From Sipunculus nudus (Eukaryota > Annelida > Sipuncula > Golfingiida > Sipunculidae), in NCBI GenBank assembly GCA_026874595.1, contig CM049315.1:14907664-14971663 (forward strand): a DNA stretch of 64,000 nt. The letters run 5' to 3'. Below are positions 23,462 through 35,345 of the stretch, one piece after another. The notes beneath the pieces were generated by a model that searched no databases, was not told the DNA's origin, and saw only the letters and a list, made by a program, of their open reading frames with translations. A program made the position numbers and the translations under genes. Position 1 is the first letter of the stretch, and the number at the start of each line of letters is the position of its first letter.

Positions 23462-26389
23462 CATTAATGACTGAAACAATAAAGTGGCCAATTTGCCCTT
23501 TATTTTTTTAATTACGGGCTGTGGAAAATATCAGGGCCAAAATTTAATCACTCGTAAAATATAGTGGGAATCTTGAAGAATAAAATCCAGATTAACCCGT
23601 GTATACACAAACATAAATCTTAGAAAAGTGACAGAAGTAAGATTATGTTAAACTCAGCCCCCTAATACCAACGCCCGGTCTTGCCATCTGGTGCCGCAGT
23701 GAGGCTGCCCTCCGGTGAAGGGTAACTCCTCAGCATGTGGGTTGCATACGGCCCAACAAATTATTAAGGCCATTAACACTGGGAGTTCAGCGGGTCTATC
23801 CTCGACGTCCACGGCAGAGTAAGTCTGACAAATTGGAAGTTTGGAAGTGCTGTAATGTTGGTCCGAGGCTTGTGGTTCTGTTGTTGGGTGGTGTAGCCTA
23901 ACAAGATTACCACGAGCCCATAAAAAGAAGAACTTCCTATATTCATTGAAATATGCCTTGAACATTTTTCTTTCTTTGGCTTTCATTTGGCACTGTGACC
24001 CTATTTTGCTCTTTGTGTGGTGTTACGAAATTTTGTTATCAAGAGCTCGTATAAAGCCACTACTGTGCGATACTGTCTTGCAATAAAAACACATCGAACA
24101 CCCGGTTGTGAAGTCATTCTGTTTTGTTGTATGACTAATGTGTTTCGTTTGTGTGTTTTGATCTTATGTAAGTTTGATAGTTGTAACAATATTTTGTACC
24201 AATAATCAGCCTGTACCCAGTAAACGTAATAACATTCTTGTATATATGTCATCGCATTCCAATTTGGTATAAAAAATAGGAAAATAATGACATAGTATGA
24301 GCATTTCTTTAAAACATAAATTGGAATGTTAAGAAAAATGCATGATTAGCTGTTTAGTTATCCCGATGACCCTGTCTTAAATGGGAGAAATAAGGGAGGT
24401 AATTTGTAAACTAGACAGATTGGAAGACAGGCCCCAAATAGATAGATGCCTGTCATGGTTGTGGCCAAGAAATATGGCTGCAACATTTTATGCTAAAAGT
24501 TGCTGCTGTTACTGGTAGATTTGGTAATATATTTCACATCATTTATTAATCACATAAAAATAAAATATATAGGATTTAGCCCATATAATAAATAGAAAAT
24601 ATCCCAATCAGCATGATTCTAAGTCCTGTCGAAATAACTGTCTGAAAATAATTCTTTTTAATGTAGTTTTCATTGAATTCCCTGACTCCAAGAAATCCTT
24701 GCAGATGATGTGAATGTTAAAGTGTGCTAAAATACTGATTTATCTAAAGGAAAGTGGAAAAGATTAATTTTTTCGCAGGAAGCCGTTAAACAAATCGTTA
24801 ATCACACACCAGTCATGTACTGATTTGTCTAAAAAATGTTACCATTGGTGATGTGGATCATGAGATTAACGATGTTGCACCATATTTAGAAACATGTGAA
24901 ATCAGGAACATCAAATAATTCTGCTCAATAAAGTATTCAATTAATTTCCCCAGCTGCAAGGACACCTTGCATATAATTGGAAGGCTAAGGTGTTCTTTTT
25001 GACTGACTTGTCGGAAGGAAAATGAAAAAGACCATACTGGACCGGACAAAGTCGCTACGCACAGACGACGCCACCTGCAGATTAAAATACATGTAAGTTA
25101 TGCATGTGCTGAGTTTGACTGTGAAATTTGATGAAGAAGCAGCAGGGCTTCTGACGTCTGAAATAAAAATGTTACCACAGACGGAAGTAAACGTATTTCC
25201 ATATTTTAAACATATTTTAGCACAGGGGAAGCGAGTTAAATGTTGACTTCTTGATGCCTTTTGATCTGTCGGCAGACTTTCTTGATTAATCGGAATTGAC
25301 CATATATATGAATCCAGGAATGCCAAAACATCATTTGGTATATTCTTTATGTATATTTTTATTGCTTCCAACAGTCTAGGCAATACCTGTAAATATAATT
25401 GTCTAGCTTTCTGTTCCAATAGTAAGTGATACCGTCACGTCAAATGCGTGCCCGCAGCTGTGTTAAATTATACAAACTTCCAGACAAATTGACGAATAAA
25501 TAACATAAGAAAAGTTAATAATCTGATGGGTTCATTTATTATTTGCAGAGAAAATGGCTAAGGTCCCTTTCCTAGAATTTTGTATATAGAGATGTACAAC
25601 TGATCAGCCTTCCATGGATGTGTTTATTCGCTGAGGAATTTTTTTGCAAGGTAATGAAAGTTAGTGGAAAGAACAAATGGACGGGAATCCATAAATGAAG
25701 AAATAGCCATTTTTGTGTTTATCTATATGGTATCCCAATAACATCTTTCGGTAACAGTGCATTTTTAAACCTTTCTACCTTTGGCTGGGTTACATTCCTA
25801 TAACACTTATCATAACTAAGGAGAGATTCTTTTGAATAACCGTGTGATATGCTTAATATTTTAATTTTCTTCATAGCGTCGTGTTGGTGTTCGGGTAAAT
25901 TGTTTAAATTCAATTGGCTGTTATGTTCGATAACTTTCCTGAGATACAGTATTACGATCCAGTCTTTCAGGAAAGCTGCAGCTAAATCTGGAATGAAATG
26001 AGGGACTCTGAGAGAAACATGAACATGTTGGCGGGTTTTAAACGTGCTCTTAAGACACCTTTTTAAGTGTGAATACGGTTGAAGTGTAGTTGTAATATTT
26101 TCTAATCAGTGTAAACATTAACAAGATAAATATAATGAAATGACTATCAAGTCCATGTTAACATTCAAATTAAACATTCATGCTCCCGTTTGAAAAATAA
26201 ATAAAATTTAATCATATAATTATTTGAGTTTACGATTTCATTGTGTAATTGGATTTTATATTTTAACTGAAAAGACCATGCTGTGCTATTTATAAGGTGC
26301 TATAGAAATAAATATACTAATAACTTTCTTTAAGACTTGTGCGTATTATTCTCGATATTTCCTAATGTCAGTTATATGCATTTATTTCA
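23462..26389. other. Non-coding stretch with two longer open frames, neither supported
   Basis: Contains a GC-richer block at about 23655-23990 with a 110-codon minus-strand frame. It also holds the longest open frame in the window (24985-25419 minus, 144 codons). Neither shows a domain I can identify with confidence. The rest is AT-rich and featureless. Confidence 0.45.
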
Positions 26390-26665
26390 TAAAACAACCC
26401 TAACATTACAATACACTTAATCAATACAATTACACAGTATAACAACAGTATAACAGTAAATCAATACAGTTACACAGTATAATAAATAAAGTGTACAGTA
26501 CCAGAATGTGTACGGATACTAGGCTTTGATCCTGGATACCACCACTGTCACATCTCAACATATCTTTAAAACATGTAATCCAGATGAACGGTTCACATAA
26601 ATCTTCTCAGAGAATAATAGTCCAATTCAAACCCTAAATCAATCTGTTGTAATCTAAAAGTGAAG
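26390..26665 (-). mobile_element. LTR fragment, copy 3
   Basis: Homologous to the middle part of the LTR family, from the cataaaacaaccctaac block to the tgttgtaatctaaaagtgaa block. Both ends are missing. It has a 31-bp insertion or expansion after gtacagtacc that the other copies lack. It breaks off abruptly where the 26664-27030 array starts. It has no termini of its own. Confidence 0.75.
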
Positions 26666-27030
26666 TTAATTTTTATAACGTTCATCGAAACTTAAACTTT
26701 TATCGAAACATTCAGTTATTACTCTGATGCCTTTTTTTAATGTCTTCCGATTCATTTTTATTGCGTTCATCGGAACATCCCGTTGATACACTGTGATGAC
26801 ATTCTTTAATGACTTCCGATTCATTTTTATAACGTTCATCGTAACATCCCTTTGATACTCTGAGAGTTTCTTCCATGAAGTCTTGGTAATTTTTTATTAC
26901 ATCTTAATTTATCGTAACATTCCGCTGATATTCTAATAAATTTTCTTCAAACGTCAGGGTCATTTTTTATAATTTTCCTCGTGACGTCTGGGTTATATTT
27001 TTATAACTTTTACATGAAGTCCAAGATATA
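26664..27030. repeat. Degenerate ~70-bp tandem array
   Basis: The word cgttcatcg followed by aacat recurs at 26679, 26764 and 26833, with a weaker atcgtaacat at about 26911. Spacings are about 85, 69 and 73 bp. Between them a cttccgattcattttta block is shared. Later units are strongly diverged. The array separates LTR fragment 3 from LTR copy 4. Confidence 0.7.
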
Positions 27031-27105
27031 TTCAGGACACATGTTATTGTATCTCCTTTTTCCGTAATATTTCGTGTTTTTACTTAATCTTCTCAGTGGT
27101 ACTGG

Positions 27106-27916
27106 TGTAACGGAACCTAATATAAACAGATCACGTATGCGTGATGAACACAAATTTTGTAATGGAGATAAAAAAAATCAGATTCTGTAACACAAGCCGG
27201 TGAAATGTCTAGGGGAATGAATAAAGAAGTCAGTGTTTTTTTTTGTTAACAAATATCTATTATTTATTCTTAAAACAACCCTAAAAATACAATACACTAA
27301 ATCAATACAATTATGCAGTAAAACAGCGGTATAGCAACAAGTCAATACAATCACACAGAAAATAATGTGCACAGTACCTAGATACTAACACCGTCACCAC
27401 GATAAGTTCTTTAAATGTACACTCTCGGAGAATGACAGTCAAGTGGAAAGTTCTTGTAACAACCTAGAAAGTAAACTGAAGTCCAAATGCATAAAATCCA
27501 GGAGAAAGTCTTTGAAAATCTATAATTGCCGTATTCGTCGGATAAGGTCCTAGAAACTGACACACGCTTCTGCGTCCGCTGGAATCTGCTCTGCTGCTCT
27601 CTGCCCCTTTTTAAAACACAGCCCCCTTATATACCTTCACACCCCAAGCCGAGAGATTTTCACTTCTCGAACAGTCCATAAGATCTTGCACAACACAGTA
27701 AACACGCGTTTCAGGAATTCTCTAGAAAAACAGCGCTGTGTATCTCCATATACCAGGCTCATCACGTGCCCTCGGCCAGGCGTGAAAACCCAAGGCTAAC
27801 ATGACAACGAGAGATCAACCAGTACGGATTAAACATAGAATGTAATACGCGGCAAGACACGAGTGCCATAACAGGAGTTACGTCCGTGTCACATAATAAA
27901 AAGAGCACCTGTAACA
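27106..27916 (-). mobile_element. Solo LTR, copy 4
   Basis: About 811 bp bounded by tgtaacgg on the left and cctgtaaca on the right. The flanks ctgg and ctag match at 3 of 4 positions and may be a decayed 4-bp duplication. On the minus strand it keeps the same order as copies 1 and 2: a TATA-like box (tatataagg, 27627-27634), the ggggctgtgtt block, tccgctgg, and an AATAAA (27263-27268). It is more diverged, with several small deletions. No internal retroelement sequence flanks it. Confidence 0.75.
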
Positions 27917-30291
27917 CTAGATACGTATTCTTGGTATATGTCTTCATGGAGTTTTTCGATATAATTTTTGTAAAAGATATTCTGGACACGCGCTTCCCAC
28001 ATTGAGACCGTATGATATTTTTATATCTTCCGTCAGGGAGTAAGTTCGTATTTTTTTATGTTTCCTCATATGCCACGTTATATTCCAGATAACGCGCATC
28101 TCCTTGAGATGATAGTGGTAAATTTTATAACTCTGAATCTATCTGCCAACTTGAGACGAGACTAAACTATCGAAAAGCAAAGCGTTGGCGTGTTCTTTAA
28201 AATTTCACTCATACCCTCCCCAACAAATGAGAGGTTTGTCTTGATACGAATTTATATTAAGTGGCCTAGTTTGTAATGCCAAATCTACAAATCTTACGCT
28301 GTCATTTATAAATGTCAGCGGCTTAGCCGCTGTGAACCTCCGGGAAGATTATCCAAGGCTGGTCGTAAATAACATTAAAGACCCTGTAAATCCTTTCACA
28401 AGATACCCTTAATCTCGTGATAAGCATTTTTCGATTATTTTGTCCAGACAGTATCCGGATTTAATGAAGTCTGTTTCCAAACATATGGCATTTTCCCATA
28501 AAGTAAGTGGTTTCATAATTGGCTCCGGGACCCCTAATACTGACCCCTAGGTTGTCCCGAGCCGGAAATATGAATGGAGCTTATACTCCTCAGACAGAGT
28601 TGTATGTTTCCTTGATATATATCAATTAAGTGCAAATTGCCTGTGAATTTGCCTTACCAAATTTAATGAGATTAAGATCTCTGGTCAAAGCTTGGTGCCA
28701 ATTTTTCAATAAGTAATTAAACTGTTGCTTTGTTTAGGTCCATTGTAAATCCAAGCTTGATATTTTTCATAGTTCACTGCATATAATATAACATACGGAG
28801 AAAGAGGAAAATCATCAGTTCTGAACATCTCTGTAATATAAGTTAAGCTATATCTGGTAACACTCGAGACACGTAAGCTTAATGACCTTATTCCCAAATT
28901 AACTTAAACTGATTTTGAAATAATGGTAACTGTCACCAATATAACACAATTCAACACTTAAGATAACTGTCTATAACTGTTTAGACATAGCATAGTATGT
29001 CTTGTAAATCAATTCAGCATATGTTAATTCATTTATCAATATGTTTTAGATAGATAATTTGTGTCTAATGCAGTCCTTTCATAAAGATAGAACATGGAAG
29101 TTGCAGTCATTAATAAAACATTCCGAAAATAAGATGCAAGAGTCGGAAAAGTGCAAGCAGGTACCACCGACATGACAAAAGCGGGCTCGATTGTATATAT
29201 AAGTTATATATCAATTTTAATATCCTACAGCCTAACTTCTATAAAATTTTCGATCCCGAATTTCTTAGATCCAAGTCCCGTAAGCTTTATACTGTTTGAA
29301 AAAGTTTAGAATAATTGCAATCAATCAATTAGGCCTATTTAATCACACAAAACTGAAAGATTGAAATCAGGTGAAACCTGTCCATAATTGTATTCAAACT
29401 AAGCCCCACTATTTGAATGGAATTGTTGATTTTACTAGACGATTCATGGCAGCTGTTGGATATTTGACTTTGTAAGATTCATACATTTTCTGACTTTGTT
29501 TGGTTCGCACATATTCTGAGAGAGCAGGATACAGTCTTTGATAAAAAAAAAATCATAAAAAAAACAGAGAAAGGCCAGTGCTGATATATAGAACAGACAT
29601 GCCTATTAATTAGAGGGGGCTTTATTACCTTTGAAGCTGACGAGTTTTCCCTATTATTGCCAAATAGGTTATGCATATATGTGTCTATGTGATGATACCT
29701 TGGAGTGTAGGTCCTTTTTGACGTGTCAGGTAACAAGAAAATGAACTTGATCCTTTTTTTACATTGATACAATCTGGCCTATGTGCACTTGTTTCTCAAC
29801 AATTCGCAGTTAATGTCCCTTAAATATGGCTCCCCACTAAAATAAACTAATGATAGGGTTGCCGGCGCTCAAACAGGTCTTTCTGCAGAGATAAGATTTC
29901 GCTTAATGATATCTTGTCTCTTACGTTTCGGTGAACCGTTACAGCGACCCCTGGAAAGAAGCGACCCATGGGAACTACTTTAATTCTTGTCTTCATGAGC
30001 AGGGACCCTATTATGATACGAGTCGTGACTTTTATTTAATACAAATGTGCAGACAATCATTGCCGCTCTCATAGAACTGTGTTTATAGATGGGAATATCG
30101 ACGAATCTCCCAAAAAACGCGTTTATAGTAACCAACATGGGGCTTTATCAGGTCTGTAAAACCCCATTGTATCGTTATCTTGCTTCAGAGTGCTATGAAG
30201 TTTGGAAAGGGTTTATATTATTTGGTAACTCTCCCTCCGAAGACACACTTATTTTAAACATTATTTTAAGAATGTGATCAATAGTCTTAAA
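27917..30291. other. Non-coding stretch with two short palindromes
   Basis: A 14-bp near-perfect palindrome (agcggcttagccgct) lies at 28318-28332. A ggctccgggac / gtcccgagcc stem lies at about 28521-28563. No exon or mobile element is recognised. Confidence 0.5.
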
Positions 30292-30397
30292 CCTCTGGTT
30301 TTGTTAATGTTATGACATACATAAATCCTCCGGTGTTGTTAATGATGTGACATATAAAAATCCTGTGGGGTTCTTAATGATATGACATTTTCAAATA
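30292..30397. repeat. 35-bp tandem repeat, three copies
   Basis: Units start at 30292, 30327 and 30362 (cctctgg, cctccgg, cctgtgg). Each contains a ttaatg..tgacat core. They are diverged at about one base in five. Confidence 0.8.
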
Positions 30398-32665
30398 CAT
30401 AATATCCGTTAGCTCAGACAACATTGCTTCGTTTTCAAGGGGAAAATTGTTATCAGTGCTGCGCTCTTTAGTAATTTAAAATTTATGATATGTGCATCAA
30501 CATATCATAATCACAGTTTAAATCTTTACTTAATGCCTTCAATTCCCAGTAAACTATGACTGAATTGCCCTAAGGATCATTGGATATTGATTCTCTGTAT
30601 CCTGAGGGCAGCTTTGGTATTTATTTGTCTATATATAATGAACTCAAGGTGAATTGTCATTTATATTAAAATTTATTTGAATACTGGTGTAGCTAATGAG
30701 GTACTCATTAATTAAAGCTCGCCATAAGTGAAAAAAGTCCTAAATTTGTTTATGAAAGATTAGGCTGAATGTTCAGGATAAATGAATTGCAACTCTATCT
30801 AGAAAATGTACAGTGGGTAATAAACTCATAAATTGTGTCAAACCCCATTCTATCACCGGTGAATTTGGAAAAAAGTGAAAAGTAATCCATTAGTAGAAAG
30901 TGAATATATGTAACTTGTTTAAGTGCAGTTTGCATGCATGGTTTTAGTAGAGTGAATTAACTAACTAGACCTATTACGAATTAATATTTATGGAGAATCA
31001 GACATTGTTAATCATTTTTTCCGGGTTTCACTTTCGAAATCGGATCTGGTTAAAATAATTGAACATCACAGTGTCACCACGTATCGTCGATCGCACGCTC
31101 ATCACTGTTTACTTATTAATTTCATTAGGCAATTATGGCTCCAATTTAATTATTTGATGAATTCTAAATCAGTCGACCGTATGGACGACAGGTTTGTTCC
31201 AGTACTTAATCCGTTTGGGGCATTCAAAGCAAATTTTATTCAAATTACTGCATTCGGTACCGGCTTAAATACGAATAAGTCTGGGCATCACTTAGCAAGA
31301 AAAGTTGATCCGGTAAAACGAGCACTACGGCTGAGCAAAATCATCTTCAATCAAATGTGAGTGGTTTCACACAAGAAAAAGAAATGCGTTAAGTGAATGA
31401 CGGAGAATTATGACCGTAACTTTGCATCAATTGCACTGTCGTAATAATCTGGTACAGTTAAACCAGAGAAACAAAAGCAACCCGGAATTCAGTATATACA
31501 TACCATGGACAAATTTTAAAAAAAGGTTTATTTTGGTTACAAGGTGATCATTCTTAGAAAAAATGCATTGTACAAACATTTTTTCTTGTCCTGTTAATTC
31601 AGTTTATGTAATTTTGATTGTTGAGGAATATCGTACCTTGTTCAATTGCCATTGTGGATTTTCGAGTGCACATATCAGAGGAGTACTATGACCAGATTTA
31701 TAGTTTGCCAGTATATCGCACTACCGAGCAGTAACAACCATGTAAAAGTTGGTTGGAGTAACGCTTTAATTTCCAGTATGTCCCCCAAACTTGTGGTCCA
31801 GGTTCAAATAGTTCCTCTTTTGGAAATTCCTTTCCATTCAAATTGGTGATTCCCTGTTTCTCTCAATTTTAGACGTAAAAATGTTTGTATATATATTATG
31901 TGCAGGTTAGTACTCAGGATTCAAGGAAATAGACTGCTAATTAAAAAAAGGTTTGCAATGATGCTATAGGATATAATAAGGTTTGCCATCCTGATCCCTT
32001 TAGTACTATAGGTCTGATTCAGGAGTCGTTTAATAGTGGATTATTCACGTCAATGAAGTTTTTCATGTAATATTCAACTTAAACCCTCTGTTGCAATTAT
32101 GTTGTTATTTGAAATTCGAAACTATAATTAATTGTTCTTTTTGGTTGCCGTCTCTTGTTGAACCGGACAAGCTAAATATTGACTAAATAAAAAAAAAGAA
32201 GTCACAGTGTTAAGTCATGCTGTACGTGTATCTTCTCCATTAGTTGTGTGAATCAGTCATAGGCCAACCATTATTTGAAGAGAGGTCGCAGGTCCTGGCT
32301 ATCTGTTTTCTCTTATGAGCTGACCTCAGAGAATTTGGATTGTTATAATCTTCATTTTCATGTTAAATCATGTAATAATCATGTATCTACGGCCTTCTTC
32401 ATTGTCAATAACTATCGTAAAAGACCCTAAATGGCTGGCACCCTCACCTCCAGATGAATTAAGGATTATTGTATAAGATTGTGCAGGCTAGTTTAATCCA
32501 ATATACTTAATAAACGGTGTTATTTATACGACCTTTATGAGACTGTTATAACATTCCGCTACAATTTCATACAACGTAGCACTTGGATAGTTCAGGGATG
32601 TTTTCCCAAAGTCCTTTTTTATGCACCCATGTCACTTTGGGCATATAAATGGAAAGAGATGACGT
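30398..32665. other. Non-coding stretch
   Basis: AT-rich. All frames are shorter than 70 codons and no repeat is recognised. Confidence 0.55.
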
Positions 32666-32700
32666 GACACACACACACATATACACACACACATATATAT
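32666..32700. repeat. Compound (CA)n/(TA)n microsatellite
   Basis: Alternating CA runs with interspersed CATA, ending in (TA)n. Confidence 0.95.
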
Positions 32701-32724
32701 TTAATAGAAGAAATTAACGTTAAT

Positions 32725-33038
32725 ATGAAATATAAGGTTCCAGGATTAGACGGGCAATGATTTCAAACGTGTCCGATAATTTATCAATTGATACAAAATT
32801 GCTTTTAACAGGTGAAGTCAGAACCCGTAATATTTATTACATAGATAAGAAGAAAGGAATTTTTGTAATACGTGAACATACATGAAATATAAGGTTCAAG
32901 GATTAGACGGGCAATGATTTCAAACGTGTCCGATAATTTATCAATTGATACAAAATTGCTTTTAACAGGTGAAGTCAGAACCCGTAATATTTATTACATA
33001 GATAAGAAGAAAGGAATTTTTGTAATACGTGAACATAC
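32725..33038. repeat. 157-bp tandem duplication, nearly identical copies
   Basis: The block starting atgaaatataaggttc at 32725 is repeated head-to-tail at 32882. I see a single difference between the copies (ggttccagg against ggttcaagg). The near identity points to a very recent duplication or an unresolved haplotype or assembly duplication. It is preceded by a CA/TA microsatellite and followed by a polypurine tract. Confidence 0.95.
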
Positions 33039-33114
33039 ATTTCTTATCTTCCTTTGGGTCAAATATTAGCAAGTGTCGTATTATTCGGTTAAGACCACGT
33101 TAACCACGTTAGGA

Positions 33115-33385
33115 GACAGAAAAGTTTGTATGAATAAAGTTGAGAAGAAGTGAAAAGAGTTGAGAAGTAAAATAGAGTTAAATAAAAAGAGATATGAAAA
33201 AGTGAAGAAGTAAAAAAAGAGAATGAGAATAGATAACATGAGAAAAAATAAAAAAAAGTGAGATGAAAAGAGATGAGAAGTGAAATAAGAGTTATGGAGA
33301 AAAAAAAGTTAGAGGAAGTGAGAAAAGATAATGAGAAAAAAGTACCATGAAAAGAAATAAAAAGAGAGACGCCAAGATATATGAT
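33115..33385 (+). repeat. Purine-rich low-complexity tract
   Basis: About 270 bp, overwhelmingly A and G on the plus strand. It is made of irregular agtgaaaag, gagaagt and aaaaaa words with a recurrent gag or gaaa theme. No fixed period is evident. Such homopurine stretches can adopt triplex (H-DNA) structure. Confidence 0.85.
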
Positions 33386-34429
33386 CAGAAGAGTTAAGAA
33401 GATAAGTTAACATGTGGTACCGGTCAGACGGACAAGAAAGCGGGTCTCCAAGCTTCCGTCTGATATACCGATCGTCACTTCAATCATTTTAAAAAATAAA
33501 CTACGGAAAAACGGTTATGTATACCATAATAATTAAACCTGAAAAAGAATCATTTCTTGGAAATGTTAGGCTCATGACCGGAAAAAATAGTGATAACAAC
33601 AGAAGCAGCTGGTTAGTAACAAGTAGGCGACCAAGGGAAGAGCGTATAGGTCTGCAATTTACGGAGAGCCAGCCCCTGACGTGATGCTGATTCCACTCCG
33701 ACATTACATGGTATTTGCGTGGCTGTTAATCCTAACAGCAAGCTCAGCAGGTAGTCGTCACACCAGCAGAGAGGGTTTGTTAAAGGTCAGTCCGACTCGC
33801 TTCCCCTTACCTAAACCCTAGGCTCCCCGCCGCCCCTGCCATTCAAAGAACCAATTACTGACATGTGCCTTACCGTTAGCCCTTCCCGTCCGCAGCGCAA
33901 CATATTTTGTAATGCTCTCTTATTCATCTGCGACCAACATGTGCTATGAAGGGACATGCTTCAAATGTGGATAACTTGCATCTGTTAAAAATCGTTTTAT
34001 CTAAGTCTTTTAGGTCATGCATGGACACTAACAGCTAATTTATAATAATTAGTTTTGTCTATTTAACTATCAAATTAGGACAAAGACATTGTCATTGTAC
34101 CTAATTAACCTTTCTGACAATGACCATCATCCCTCCTGACAACCATTAGTGCTCCTGATATTACCTGTTTCATAAGTAACTGAAATCGTTCACCATTATT
34201 GTTTACTTCATTATTATATTAAGCTTTGCCCCAGTTTGTTATTAATTTCCTTTTCTTCTTATTAATTACAGTCATTATATAATTATTCAGTAAAACTATT
34301 TGTACCAGTTTAAAATCCACGGTTCTGTCAGATAAACAGTTTTGTAACTGGTCTGGACTGAATGTCGCATATTTTAATTCTGAGCATTTCGCTGGGACTT
34401 TTCCATGTGAAAGGTAAAAAAACAACTGA
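33386..34429. other. Non-coding stretch
   Basis: Slightly GC-richer at 33400-33920. No exon or repeat is recognised. Confidence 0.5.
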
Positions 34430-35345
34430 CCCGTGGGTCATGAAGCTCGGCCGACTGACATGTTGATAATGTCCTTTACAACTAATTAAGATCATTGATG
34501 ATGCATATTAGCTTAAGTTCATCAAGACCCATAAGCACAACAAATTTGATGACAATCCAACTAGCCTTTCATGAGGAATCTGGCAATTTGTGTGTATTTT
34601 GCATTATTTCTTGGATGCTCAAACATACCCCAAAACTCTGAGAATATAGGTTAACTTTGACCCAATTTCAGGTTTCTGGGGAGAACTTTTGAGGAACTCT
34701 CAGGATGTCAAGTTAGAAGATTCTGGGCCCTATTATGATTTGTGCCCTACTTTGGTATCAATTATTCTGAGGGGTGCTTACAAGCCCCATAGCTCAGAAA
34801 ATATATGTAACAGAGATCTTAATTCTTGTTTCCAAGGAGACTTTTACAGATCTCCATGGATGTCAAGTTTGAAGATTCTAGGACCAATGGTTACAATTTA
34901 ATCGATCTCTGTTGAGGGACGACCGCATCTTTAAAGGTCTCATAAATAGAGAAGAAAATTGTTATTTTTTTTAATTTAGGTGGTGCTACCAGTCCGCAAG
35001 AACTGATGAAACACTCCATGATGAATATTCATGCAAAGAGTCAGGGTGATCAATGCAATAGTTGTACAGATACTGAAGCATTGTATCAAATTTTTAGTTA
35101 TTTTGGGAGGTACATGCAAGCCCCATAGCTCGGAGGTATGGGTAACAGAGACCTAATTTCAGGTTTCAATGGAGATTTTTATGGACCTCCCAGGATGTTA
35201 AGGAAGAAGATCCCATGTCAAATAGTTATGATTTGTGCCCTGATAACAGACGAAGGTCTCAAAAATAAAGATAAAAATGCGTAAAAATTCAAAGAAGTCC
35301 AGGGGGCACCACCATTCTGCAGAACTTATTTTAAAGGGTAGAAGC
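34430..35345 (+). repeat. Unnamed dispersed repeat, copy A, with ~336-bp internal units
   Basis: The marker caagccccatagctc occurs at 34781 and 35117, so the internal period is about 336 bp. Each unit then runs through an aacagagat/acctaatttcaggtttc block, a tggatgtcaag block, gatttgtgccct, ggacgaccgc, aaggtctca, and an accagtctgcaggaact block. The whole segment is homologous, in the same orientation, to 38395-39735. The start, near ctgacccgtgggtcatgaagctc, corresponds to the start of copy B. It has no coding frame and no terminal inverted repeats. This is a long dispersed repeat or a fragment of a satellite-like family; I cannot name it. Confidence 0.75.
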
